From Magnetospirillum sp. 64-120 (GTDB taxonomy: Bacteria > Pseudomonadota > Alphaproteobacteria > Rhodospirillales > Magnetospirillaceae), in NCBI GenBank assembly GCA_001898825.1, contig MKVK01000032.1, forward strand, positions 1 through 64,000: 64,000 nucleotides of DNA, in the 5' to 3' direction. This document shows, one piece after another, positions 28,407-38,269 of this stretch (position 1 is its first letter; every line of letters starts with the position of its first letter). Under the pieces are notes generated by a model. It worked only from the letters and a program-made list of their open reading frames with translations. It was not told the DNA's origin and searched no databases. Position numbers and translations under genes: made by a program.

Positions 28407-30386
28407 ATGACGGACAAGACCCCCGCCCGTGAAAAGCCCTGGCTGTTCCGCACCTATTCGGGCCACAGCTCGGCGGCGGAATCCAACAAGCTGTTCCGGA
28501 CCAATCTGGGCAAGGGCCAGACCGGCCTGTCGGTGGCCTTCGACCTTCCCACCCAGACCGGCTACGATTCCGACCACGTGCTGGCGCGCGGCGAAGTGGG
28601 CAAGGTGGGCGTGCCCATCTGCCATATCGGCGACATGATGACGCTTTTCCAGGACATCCCCCTGGAAAAGATGAACACGTCCATGACCATCAACGCGCCG
28701 GCCGCCTGGCTGCTGTCGCTTTATATCGCCACCGCCGAGAAGCAGGGCGCGGCGCGGTCGTCCTTGAACGGCACCACCCAGAACGACATCATCAAGGAAT
28801 ACCTGTCACGCGGCACTTATATCTTCGGGCCGCAGCAATCCTTGAAGCTGACCAGCGACGTCATCGCGTTCACCTATCGCGAGGTTCCCAAGTGGAACCC
28901 GATGAACGTCTGCAGCTATCACCTGCAAGAAGCCGGCGCCACGCCCGAACAGGAACTGGCCTATGCCCTGGCCACCGCCATCGCCGTGCTGGACACCGTG
29001 CGCCCCATGGTGCCGGCCGAGGATTTCCCGGTGGTGGTCAGCCGCATCTCGTTCTTCGTCAATGCCGGCATCCGCTTCGTCACCGAACTGTGCAAGATGC
29101 GGTCCTTCACCTATCTGTGGGACGAGATCTGCCGGGTGCGTTACGGCGTCATCGACGAAAAGGCCCGGCGCTTCCGTTACGGCGTGCAGGTCAATTCCCT
29201 GGGCCTGACCGAGCCGCAGCCGGAAAACAACGTCTATCGCATCCTGCTGGAAATGCTGGCGGTGGTGCTGTCCAAGGACGCCCGCGCCCGCGCCGTGCAA
29301 TTGCCGGCCTGGAACGAGGCTTTGGGTCTGCCGCGTGAATGGGACCAGCAATGGTCGCTGCGCTTGCAGCAGATCGTCGCCTATGAAACCGACCTGCTGG
29401 AATTCGGCGACATCTTCAATGGTTCCACCGAAATCCAACGCAAGGTGGACGAGTTGATGGCCGGGGCGCGTGAGGAACTCAAGCGCATCGACGACATGGG
29501 CGGCGCGGTGGCGGCGGTGGAATCCAGCTACATGAAGCAGAAGCTGGTGGAATCCAACGCACGCCGCATCGCCGGCATCGAATCGGGCGAACAGATCGTC
29601 GTCGGCGTCAACAAGTGGACCGAGACCGAGCCTTCTCCGCTCACCACCGGCGACGGTTCCATCCTGACCGTCGATGCATCGGTCGAAGCCGAACAGATCG
29701 CGCGCTTGCAGGCGTTCAAATCCGGCCGCGACCAGAATGCGGTGGACAAGGCCATCGCCGAGTTGCGTTCGGCCGCCCAAGAAGGCCGCAACGTCATGGA
29801 GCCCAGCATCGCCGCCGCCCATGTGGGCGTCACCACCGGCGAATGGGCCCAGACCCTGCGCGAGGTGTTCGGCGAATACCGGGCGCCCACCGGCGTGGCC
29901 CGCGCCTCAGCGTCCACCAAGGGTGAAAAGATCGTCGACGTGCGCGCCAAGGTGGACGCGGTGTCCGCCAAGCTGGGCCGCCGCATCAAGATGCTGGTGG
30001 GCAAGCCCGGCCTGGACGGCCATTCCAACGGCGCCGAACAGATCGCCGTGCGGGCGCGGGACGCCGGCATGGAAGTGGTCTATGAAGGCATCCGCCTGAC
30101 GCCGTCGCAGATCGTCAACGCCGCCCTGGAAGAAGGCGTCCACGTGGTCGGCCTTTCCATCCTGTCGGGCAGCCACATCCCGCTGGTCACCGAGGTGCTG
30201 GAACGCATGCGCGCCGCCGGCATCGGCGACGTGCCCGTGGTGGCCGGCGGCATCATCCCGCCCGAGGACGAAAAGGCCCTGTTGGCGGCGGGTTGCGCCC
30301 GCATCTACACCCCCAAGGATTACGACATCACCCAGATCATGGGCGACATCGTCGACTTGGTGGATCGGACCGCCCAGGCGGCATAA
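28407..30386 (+). CDS. ecm: Ethylmalonyl-CoA mutase
   Basis: A 659-residue coenzyme B12-dependent acyl-CoA mutase. It converts ethylmalonyl-CoA to methylsuccinyl-CoA, between the Ccr and Mcd reactions. The N-terminal TIM-barrel domain (EKPWLFRTYSGHSSAAESN, FDLPTQTGYDSDHVLARGE) is followed by a C-terminal cobalamin-binding domain with GLDGHSNGAEQIA near residue 535, where the His ligates cobalt. Methylmalonyl-CoA mutases are similar, but the mcd/ccr neighbours and the single-chain form support Ecm. The start at 28407 has AGGAAGG eight bases upstream. Confidence 0.92.
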   Translation: MTDKTPAREKPWLFRTYSGHSSAAESNKLFRTNLGKGQTGLSVAFDLPTQTGYDSDHVLARGEVGKVGVPICHIGDMMTLFQDIPLEKMNTSMTINAPAAWLLSLYIATAEKQGAARSSLNGTTQNDIIKEYLSRGTYIFGPQQSLKLTSDVIAFTYREVPKWNPMNVCSYHLQEAGATPEQELAYALATAIAVLDTVRPMVPAEDFPVVVSRISFFVNAGIRFVTELCKMRSFTYLWDEICRVRYGVIDEKARRFRYGVQVNSLGLTEPQPENNVYRILLEMLAVVLSKDARARAVQLPAWNEALGLPREWDQQWSLRLQQIVAYETDLLEFGDIFNGSTEIQRKVDELMAGAREELKRIDDMGGAVAAVESSYMKQKLVESNARRIAGIESGEQIVVGVNKWTETEPSPLTTGDGSILTVDASVEAEQIARLQAFKSGRDQNAVDKAIAELRSAAQEGRNVMEPSIAAAHVGVTTGEWAQTLREVFGEYRAPTGVARASASTKGEKIVDVRAKVDAVSAKLGRRIKMLVGKPGLDGHSNGAEQIAVRARDAGMEVVYEGIRLTPSQIVNAALEEGVHVVGLSILSGSHIPLVTEVLERMRAAGIGDVPVVAGGIIPPEDEKALLAAGCARIYTPKDYDITQIMGDIVDLVDRTAQAA

Positions 30387-30407
30387 GCCAATCCGCAGGT
30401 ACGAACG

Positions 30408-30437
30408 AAAGGCCGGGGCATGCCCCGGCCTTTTTAT
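30408..30437 (+). terminator. Intrinsic terminator after ecm
   Basis: A perfect 20-base palindrome (GGCCGGGGCA/TGCCCCGGCC) preceded by AAA and followed by TTTTTATT. It also lies just beyond the stop of the convergent PepSY gene, so it can serve both. Confidence 0.88.
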
Positions 30438-30439
30438 TG

Positions 30440-30913
30440 TCAGCGCACGCTGCCGGTGGTGGCGTCGACGACGAATTTCTCGACCTGCCCCTGGTCATCC
30501 GCCGCCTTCACTTCCCAGCGGCCCTTTTCGTATTCAACCTCGCGCAGGTCCCAATGGCCGGTCGCCGCAACCGAGGTGATGGCTTCGGCGGCGCTGACCT
30601 TCGGCTCGTCGTCCTTGGCCCGGTGCGGCCGCGAACGGTTGAAGGCGTCGGTCAGCTCGGCGGTGGTGGGATCGATGCCGACGGTGACGATGGTGCCGTC
30701 ACCAGCGTCGATCTTGGCCTGATACAGCCCGTCCTCGGCTTCCAGGCCGCGCAGGGCGATGCCGTCGGCGGTCAGCTTGTGCACCACATAAGCGGCAGGC
30801 AGGCGCTCTTGCGGCGCGGTGAACTGGGAATGGGGTTGCGCCAGGGCGGTGCCGGCCCAAGCCAGGACGGCCAGACTGGCGATGGCGTCGATCATGCGGA
30901 AGCGGGTTTTCAT
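30440..30913 (-). CDS. PepSY domain-containing exported protein
   Basis: A 157-residue exported protein. The signal peptide (AIASLAVLAWAGTALAQ) precedes a region with two PepSY-type repeats: LTADGIALRGLEAEDGLYQA and AITSVAATGHWDLREVEYEK with KFVVDATTGSV. PepSY proteins act in the envelope, often as peptidase inhibitors or with redox/heme partners. Start 30913 was chosen because GGAG lies seven bases upstream; the ATG six bases earlier is too close to it. It is divergent from katG. Confidence 0.8.
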   Translation of the reverse strand: MKTRFRMIDAIASLAVLAWAGTALAQPHSQFTAPQERLPAAYVVHKLTADGIALRGLEAEDGLYQAKIDAGDGTIVTVGIDPTTAELTDAFNRSRPHRAKDDEPKVSAAEAITSVAATGHWDLREVEYEKGRWEVKAADDQGQVEKFVVDATTGSVR

Positions 30914-31012
30914 GGTCATTCTCCGGGGTTCGGTTCTCTGTTGCCCTAAAGATGCGCCCCGCCAGCGAAACCAGCCCTGAACGACTGGTTCATCGGCCAT
31001 TCATCCTTTGAT

Positions 31013-33293
<2,281 letters not shown>

Positions 33294-33299
33294 AACAAT

Positions 33300-33336
33300 C
33301 CGGGCCGCGTCAAGGATGACGCGGCCCGGTTCTTTT
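33300..33336. terminator. Intrinsic terminator of katG (shared with convergent gene)
   Basis: CCGGGCCGCGTCA, loop AGGA and TGACGCGGCCCGG form a perfect 13-bp stem followed by TTCTTTT on the + strand. It sits between the katG stop and the stop of the convergent membrane-protein gene. Confidence 0.88.
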
Positions 33337-34133
33337 CAGCGCTTCTTCTTTTGCAGCCTTTCAGTGCGGCGCGGCTTGGCCGGCTCGGACGGTTCCGCCG
33401 GCGGGGCGTTGGGATCTTCGACGATGCCACGGCCCAGGCGCGGCGCCTCGACCCGCAGACGCTTCCACACCTTGGCGTAAAACGCCGACATCACCGAAAT
33501 GGTGGCGAAGGTCAGGATCGCCTGGACCACGGCGTCGACCACATCCAGGCCCGAACCGGCCGGCATCTGCGCCACAAGGTTGCGCCAGGCTTCGCCGATC
33601 ACCACGAAGGGCAGTCCCGACAGCACATAGCCCAAGCCCACCGCCAAACCACCGGCCAGGGTCATTTCCTGCAGACTGGCCCCCCCTTCTCCACGCCGAT
33701 AAAGCGCGATATGGGGCAGGATCAGGAACATGGGACCGATCAGCAGCTGGAACGCCTCGCGCACGGCGATGCCGATCACCGGGCCGTTTTCCATGGTGGA
33801 AAGGCTGGGCCCCAGCAGCAGCGTGGGGAAGCTTTCGAAGCCCAGCATCAGTTGATACGCCAAGGCCCACAGCAGGTGACGCGGCCCGATCCTCCAGCCC
33901 GGCGTTTCGTCCAGGGCGACCAAACGTTGCCAACCGACGGCGAAGCCGCCGACGGCGAAAGCGGTCACCGCGAAGAACACCAGCGGATTGGCCAGCAGCC
34001 CCAACTTGCCGGCCACGCTGGCGGCCAAAGCCAGGATGAACCACGGCGCCAGACTGCGCAGCCACAAAGCCGGACGTTCAAGCGGCAGTTGGAAGGAATC
34101 GGCCAGTTCGGTGGAATAACGGGTCAGGCTCAT
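33336..34133 (-). CDS. Multi-pass membrane protein of unknown function
   Basis: A 265-residue protein with about six hydrophobic segments, beginning with LWLRSLAPWFILALAASVAG. The C-terminal tail of about 45 residues is Pro/Lys/Arg-rich and cytoplasmic-looking (EPSEPAKPRRTERLQKKKR). The layout recalls uncharacterised alphaproteobacterial YIP1/DUF-type membrane proteins. No catalytic motif was seen. It sits 36 bp downstream of the diguanylate cyclase gene on the same strand and may share its transcript. Confidence 0.72.
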   Translation of the reverse strand: MSLTRYSTELADSFQLPLERPALWLRSLAPWFILALAASVAGKLGLLANPLVFFAVTAFAVGGFAVGWQRLVALDETPGWRIGPRHLLWALAYQLMLGFESFPTLLLGPSLSTMENGPVIGIAVREAFQLLIGPMFLILPHIALYRRGEGGASLQEMTLAGGLAVGLGYVLSGLPFVVIGEAWRNLVAQMPAGSGLDVVDAVVQAILTFATISVMSAFYAKVWKRLRVEAPRLGRGIVEDPNAPPAEPSEPAKPRRTERLQKKKR

Positions 34134-34169
34134 GGGGTCTTCCTGGGTGACGGGTGCGCCACCATACAG

Positions 34170-35885
34170 TCAACCCTGCGCCGTGACCAGAGCCCCCCCG
34201 GGATTTGACGGCGAGGCGAAGGCATAACCGCGCCCCCCCTGGCGTTTGGCCTGATACATGGCGGAATCGGCGGCGGCCAGCAAGGCGGCCGGCGTGTCAC
34301 CGTCGCGGGGGAAAAGGGCGATGCCGATACTGGTCCCCACCTGGGCCAGACACCCATCCAGGTCGATGGGCTGACCCAGCGCCGCCGCCAGCTTGGCGGC
34401 AATACGCGAGGCGTCCTCGGCCACGGCCAGACCGCCGATCAACACGGCGAATTCGTCGCCGCCCAGCCGCGCCACCACGTCGCCGCCGCGCACTGCCGCC
34501 TCGATACGCTTCGCCACGTTCTTCAACACCAAGTCGCCGGCGGCGTGGCCCAGCTCGTCGTTCACCGGCTTGAACCCATCCAGGTCCAGATAAAGCAACG
34601 CCGCCAACGACATGCACTCCGCCGACACGCGCACCGTCTCGGCCAGCCGGATTTCGAACATTTCACGGTTCAGCAACCCGGTCAGCGGGTCATGTTCGGC
34701 CCGCCAGCGCACCCGCGCTTCGCGGCGTTTACGGTCGGTGATGTCCTGGAAGGTGGCCACATAGCCGTGAATGCCGCCGTCCGGCCGGCTCAGCCGGGTG
34801 ATGGACAGGGATTCGGGAAATATTTCCCCCGACTTCATGCGATTCCACATTTCGCCGTGCCATTCCCCGGACTGGCGCAATTCGTCCCACATGGCCTGAT
34901 AGAACGCTTCGTCGTGACGGCCCGAAGCCAGGATGCCGGGGTCGCGCCCCACCACTTCGTCCAGGGAATAACCGGTGATGCGGGTGAAGGACGGGTTGAC
35001 CATCAGGATGCGGTTGTCCTGGTCGGTCAGCATCACCGCCTCGGAAATATGATCGAACACCGTCTTGGCCTGGGCCAGGACCCGATCATGGGCCGCCTGG
35101 GCTTGCTGGCGCTGGATCAGGGCCTGACGGAACACCGCCATGGCCCGGGTCAAGTCACCGATTTCGTCCAGGCGGCCGGTTTGTGGCACCTCGACGTCAT
35201 GGCCCTGGGTCAGTTGCCGCATGGACAAGGTAACGTCGCTCAGCGGCCCGGTGATGGAATGTCCGAACATCCAGGCCAGCGCCAGGCAAAACAGCAAAGC
35301 CAGCGCGACGCTCGCCCCCCAGTTCCACGCCGCCTTACGCCATGCGGCATGGATGTCGTCCAGGTACAGGCCTGAACCGACGATCCAGCCCCAGGGGGCA
35401 AAGCGTTCCACATAGGACACCTTGTCCCCCAACTGGCCGGTCTTGGGGTCGATCCAGCGATAGGTGACCAGGGCCGTGCCGTCGGCGGCGGTCAAGTCGA
35501 CGAATTCGCGGAACAGCGTCCGGTTGTCGGGATTGGCGAAATCCGACAGGTCGCGGCCGACCAGTTCGCCCATGGGATGCCAGACCATGCGCGGCGTCAG
35601 ATCGTTGATCCACAGATAGTCGCCCTGGCGGCTGGACATGGCGGCGACGGCGGAAACAGCCCGCGCCATGGCCTCGTCTCGGCTCAGCGCCCCGGCCTGG
35701 ACCATGCTTTCCAGGCGTTCCATGTAACCCAGGGCGCCGTGCACCAGGACGCGGGACTGGTTATGACGCTCGGCCAGAAGATGTTCGCGCAGTTCCGACA
35801 GGCCGCTGGCCAGGACAAAACCCACCAAGGCCAGCATCACCAGGACCAGACCATAAAGGCGCGTGCGGATGGAAAGCCTGCCCAT
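34170..35885 (-). CDS. Membrane diguanylate cyclase with Cache, HAMP, PAS and GGDEF domains
   Basis: A 571-residue signalling enzyme. Membrane helix 1 (about 8-28) precedes a periplasmic single-Cache domain (GDYLWINDLTPRMVWHP, APWGWIVGSGLYLDDI), membrane helix 2 (about 187-207), HAMP, a PAS domain (VFDHISEAVMLTDQDNRIL, ending in ATFQDITDRKRRE) and a GGDEF domain. The active site GGDEF is at 475-479, and RGGD at 466-469 is the inhibitory I-site, so active and feedback-controlled c-di-GMP synthesis is expected. It follows a receiver-domain gene by 71 bp. Confidence 0.94.
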   Translation of the reverse strand: MGRLSIRTRLYGLVLVMLALVGFVLASGLSELREHLLAERHNQSRVLVHGALGYMERLESMVQAGALSRDEAMARAVSAVAAMSSRQGDYLWINDLTPRMVWHPMGELVGRDLSDFANPDNRTLFREFVDLTAADGTALVTYRWIDPKTGQLGDKVSYVERFAPWGWIVGSGLYLDDIHAAWRKAAWNWGASVALALLFCLALAWMFGHSITGPLSDVTLSMRQLTQGHDVEVPQTGRLDEIGDLTRAMAVFRQALIQRQQAQAAHDRVLAQAKTVFDHISEAVMLTDQDNRILMVNPSFTRITGYSLDEVVGRDPGILASGRHDEAFYQAMWDELRQSGEWHGEMWNRMKSGEIFPESLSITRLSRPDGGIHGYVATFQDITDRKRREARVRWRAEHDPLTGLLNREMFEIRLAETVRVSAECMSLAALLYLDLDGFKPVNDELGHAAGDLVLKNVAKRIEAAVRGGDVVARLGGDEFAVLIGGLAVAEDASRIAAKLAAALGQPIDLDGCLAQVGTSIGIALFPRDGDTPAALLAAADSAMYQAKRQGGRGYAFASPSNPGGALVTAQG

Positions 35886-35956
35886 TCCCGTCCCCCCTTC
35901 TGCGTGGGAGTGATCAGAAAACCAGTGTGCCTGCTTACGCCATATGCCGAAAAGGT

Positions 35957-36679
35957 TTATTTCGCGTTTTCGAAATATCCCTGGACCAGCCGGATTTGCT
36001 GGATCAGGTCATCGGCCGAGATCGGCTTGGTCAGCACCTTCGACGCCCCCATCTGACGGCTGAGTTCGTGCGCCTGTTCGTTCTTGTCGCCCGTCAGGAT
36101 CAGCACCGGCTTGCGGTTGTTGAGATTGGCCTTGTCGGCGCGCAGCTGACGCAGGAACTGAGCCCCGTCCATCTTGTCCATGTGTAGGTCGCACAAGATG
36201 ACGTCGGGATCGACGTCGCCGGAACGCAACAGTTCCAACGCCCGGACGGCGCTGTCGGCTTCGGTGATCTGGGCCGGGTTGGCCTTGGCCAGCAGCTTCT
36301 TGATGATGTTTCGCATGACTTCCTGGTCATCGATGATCATCACATGCATGCCGGGCGAGCCCATCTGCATGGAAATGGCGGCGCCGTCCTTGAAGCGCTC
36401 CACCTGCTTGGCGACGTCCTTGGGCAGCGGCACCTTGTGGTCGCGGCAATGTTCGGTCAGCGCGTGCCCCACATCCTCGCGCGAGAAGGCGAAGCGGGTT
36501 TCCACCCCACCCCTGGTGGCGGCGAAAGTGATGGTCAACGACACATCCTGGGCCGGATCGAAAGACAAAGCGGTCGGCGCCGCGTCGGGCATGGCCTTGC
36601 CGTTGCGTTCGCCATAGCGACGCATGGCGTTCAGGAAGTCCGCACGCGGAAACACGATGACACGACGTTCGAGCAGCAT
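35957..36679 (-). CDS. CheY-like response regulator with extra N-terminal domain
   Basis: About 240 residues with ATG 36679. The N-terminal ~110 residues are unrecognised (MLLERRVIVFPRADF, then a beta-rich part). The C-terminal CheY-type receiver has the acidic pair IDDQE, phospho-acceptor Asp in CDLHMD, the Thr in LILTGD and the Lys in VLTKPIS. No DNA-binding or enzymatic output follows. The start codon sits directly after a terminator-like hairpin (36681-36723), so the true start or a separate internal promoter is uncertain; Met at 36625 is an alternative. It precedes the GGDEF cyclase gene on the same strand and could control it. Confidence 0.82.
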   Translation of the reverse strand: MLLERRVIVFPRADFLNAMRRYGERNGKAMPDAAPTALSFDPAQDVSLTITFAATRGGVETRFAFSREDVGHALTEHCRDHKVPLPKDVAKQVERFKDGAAISMQMGSPGMHVMIIDDQEVMRNIIKKLLAKANPAQITEADSAVRALELLRSGDVDPDVILCDLHMDKMDGAQFLRQLRADKANLNNRKPVLILTGDKNEQAHELSRQMGASKVLTKPISADDLIQQIRLVQGYFENAK

Positions 36680-36680
36680 G

Positions 36681-36723
36681 AAAAAACCCCGGAGTCGCCA
36701 AGTCATAGGCGTTAACTCCGGGG
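36681..36723 (-). terminator. Terminator/attenuator hairpin abutting the receiver-gene start
   Basis: On the minus strand CCCCGGAGT...GGCG, an 8-base loop and the matching arm ending ACTCCGGGG are followed by TTTTTT, one C and then ATG. It is a textbook intrinsic terminator, 49 bp past the upstream regulator's stop. It either ends that transcript or attenuates the receiver gene. Confidence 0.8.
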
Positions 36724-36771
36724 GTAATACCGTGTCTTGGCAATAAAGGCCAGATTTGTATTGTGGGAAAA

Positions 36772-37302
36772 CTAATCCACCTTGTGCGTAAGACATCCAA
36801 AACCACGCAACACGGTAATTACTTCAGATGAACACAGCGAATAGTAGATCCTGGTGGCGTCGCGGCGGGTCCGCACCAGCCCGCCGACCCGCAGCTTGGC
36901 CAAATGCTGGGACAAAGCCGACGGGCGCAGTCCGACGGCACGGCGCAATTCCCCCACCGAACGTTCGCCCTGGGCCAATTCCACCAGCACCTGCAGCCGA
37001 TGATGATTGCCCATGGCCTGCAACGCCGCCGCGATGCGGCGCATATTGGCCGGCGTCGCCCCCGATCCCGACAACATTTTCGGCAAAACCCCCGCTTGGC
37101 TAAGTTCGGCCAAGGCCGAACCGACCTCGCCTTCGCTTAAGTACAGCCCTTGATCCAGGGCCCGTTCGCGCAATTCGACGGGGTTCAAGGTGATCAGCGG
37201 GCCGGAAAACACCAAGCCAGCCACCAACAGCCGTTCCCGGGTCGGCATCAAGCCGGCCTGACGCAACGCTGCCACCGCGGTATCCATTCCCTGCCCAGTC
37301 AT
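36772..37302 (-). CDS. Double winged-helix regulator: Fur-like plus ArsR-like domains
   Basis: A 176-residue protein with two DNA-binding-type modules. Residues ~7-76 (AVAALRQAGLMPTRERLLV ... GSALAELSQAGVL) resemble the N-terminal winged helix of Fur proteins. Residues ~85-170 (MGNHHRLQVLVELAQGERSV, GLRPSALSQHLAKLRVGGLV, ATRIYYSL) are an ArsR winged helix. Cys157 and Cys170 near the C terminus could sense metal or redox. The Fur sensor domain with its His/Cys metal sites is missing. Start 37302 has GGAGG five bases upstream. A Fur-box-like palindrome overlaps its predicted promoter, suggesting iron control or self-control. Confidence 0.8.
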   Translation of the reverse strand: MTGQGMDTAVAALRQAGLMPTRERLLVAGLVFSGPLITLNPVELRERALDQGLYLSEGEVGSALAELSQAGVLPKMLSGSGATPANMRRIAAALQAMGNHHRLQVLVELAQGERSVGELRRAVGLRPSALSQHLAKLRVGGLVRTRRDATRIYYSLCSSEVITVLRGFGCLTHKVD

Positions 37303-37325
37303 CTCAACCTCCACTGATTGACTAA

Positions 37326-37359
37326 GCAAATGATAGTCATTCGCATTTGCGTTTGACAA
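37326..37359 (-). promoter_or_regulatory. Promoter with nested palindromes, Fur-box-like
   Basis: On the minus strand a -35 TTGTCA (37359-37354) and a -10 TATCAT (37335-37330) are 18 bases apart. Over the -10 lies AATGATAGTCATT (37329-37341), like the core of the Fur box; the 7-1-7 reading TGATAGT-C-ATTCGCA also fits. An outer perfect repeat GCAAATG...CATTTGC spans 37326-37350. Confidence 0.6.
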
Positions 37360-37422
37360 GGGGTTTTTTACGGCCTTTGGGAAAGTTCCAAATCTGATGG
37401 GGTATCAGCCTTCGACCCAGCC

Positions 37423-37451
37423 AAAAAACCGGGCGATGCTTCAGCACGCCC
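37423..37451 (-). terminator. Intrinsic terminator of the zeta-like gene
   Basis: On the minus strand GGGCGTGC, loop TGAA and GCATCGCCC (one bulged T) are followed by GGTTTTTT. It lies about 45 bases past the stop of the gene ending at 37494. Confidence 0.7.
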
Positions 37452-37493
37452 GCTACGGGCTGGCCGCAGCCCCAACCAAACCCGGCCCCAAGC

Positions 37494-37790
37494 CTAAGAC
37501 TTGTCACCGTGATGCAGTTGACGGCGGGCTTCGTGCAGCAGATGGGACAGCTTTTCACGGATTTCGTGCATGCCCACCCTGCCGCGAAGATCATGGTTCA
37601 GGCGCTCGGCCAGCTTTTCGTCGCCATCGGCGTCGTGATCGTGGGCATGGACCACGTCATGGGCGTAATCCTTGGCCGCCTTGCCCAGCAGGCCCAAAAG
37701 CTCGGCCGCCCACAATCCGGCCATGCGGTTGCGCTGTTGACGGATCGTGGGATCGGCGGATGTGGCGGTCTTGGTTTCGGTCGTCATCAT
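37494..37790 (-). CDS. Short DUF1476 / ATPase-inhibitor zeta-like protein
   Basis: A 98-residue protein. The segment NRMAGLWAAELLGLLGKAAKDYAHDVV aligns by eye with the hallmark of the alphaproteobacterial F1-ATPase inhibitor zeta subunit (RNKLLGLWAAELLGL...AEAYAKEVV), and the C-terminal helices fit too. The usual N-terminal inhibitory stretch (DDREKAFEAKFAHDEEL-like) is absent, and a His/Asp-rich loop HAHDHDADGDE is inserted. It may be a paralogue that no longer inhibits ATP synthase. GGGAG precedes two alternative ATGs (37790, 37787). Neighbours are regulators, not atp genes. Confidence 0.72.
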   Translation of the reverse strand: MMTTETKTATSADPTIRQQRNRMAGLWAAELLGLLGKAAKDYAHDVVHAHDHDADGDEKLAERLNHDLRGRVGMHEIREKLSHLLHEARRQLHHGDKS

Positions 37791-37801
37791 GCGTCTCCCT
37801 G

Positions 37802-38155
37802 TCAGGCGGCCGAGGATTTGGGCGCAGCGCCCAGTCGCCCATGCCGATCACCCCACGATTTCAGCGCGGCGATCACCGGCCGCAAGGTCTGGCCCAAATC
37901 GGTCAGGCTGTATTCCACCCTGGGCGGCACCTGCGGATAAACGGTGCGCGACACCAGCCCGGCGTCTTCCAGTTCGCGCAATTGCTTGGTCAGCATGCGC
38001 TGGGTGACGCTGGGCAGCTTGCGGCGCAATTCGGAAAAACGGTGCACGCCTTCCATCAGATGGAACAGCACCACGCCCTTCCACTTGCCGCCGATCATTT
38101 CCAGCGTCGCTTCGACCGGGCATCCGGCGGAGCAGTCATAGCGTTTGTGAGCCAT
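37802..38155 (-). CDS. HxlR-family transcriptional regulator
   Basis: A 117-residue winged-helix protein of the HxlR/YodB/QsrR family. [19 protein letters not shown], then [20 protein letters not shown] and the wing [12 protein letters not shown], are the family hallmarks. Two N-terminal cysteines could act as the thiol sensor used by family members that respond to quinones or electrophiles. Start 38155 has GAGG six bases upstream. It is divergent from a quinone oxidoreductase gene, its probable target, and a palindrome lies between them. Confidence 0.9.
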   Translation of the reverse strand: MAHKRYDCSAGCPVEATLEMIGGKWKGVVLFHLMEGVHRFSELRRKLPSVTQRMLTKQLRELEDAGLVSRTVYPQVPPRVEYSLTDLGQTLRPVIAALKSWGDRHGRLGAAPKSSAA

Positions 38156-38169
38156 GGAAAACCTCAATG

Positions 38170-38185
38170 GTACCTTTTAGGGTAC
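38170..38185. promoter_or_regulatory. Candidate HxlR operator
   Basis: The inverted repeat GTACC-TTTTAG-GGTAC lies 15 bases from the HxlR start and 85 before the divergent oxidoreductase. HxlR-type regulators use TA-rich palindromes placed like this between themselves and the target. The assignment is by position and symmetry. Confidence 0.5.
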
Positions 38186-38269
38186 TATACACCAAAATTG
38201 TGCGTTCTTGCGATGATGCCCGGTACCCGCCCATATTCGGTTGACGCAACCCAACCCGGAGAAACCAGC

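Noticed and set aside
28407-30386. Methylmalonyl-CoA mutase as the identity of the B12 mutase
   Set aside because: The neighbours ccr and mcd, and the single-chain form, fit ethylmalonyl-CoA mutase better, though sequence alone at this depth cannot fully exclude it.
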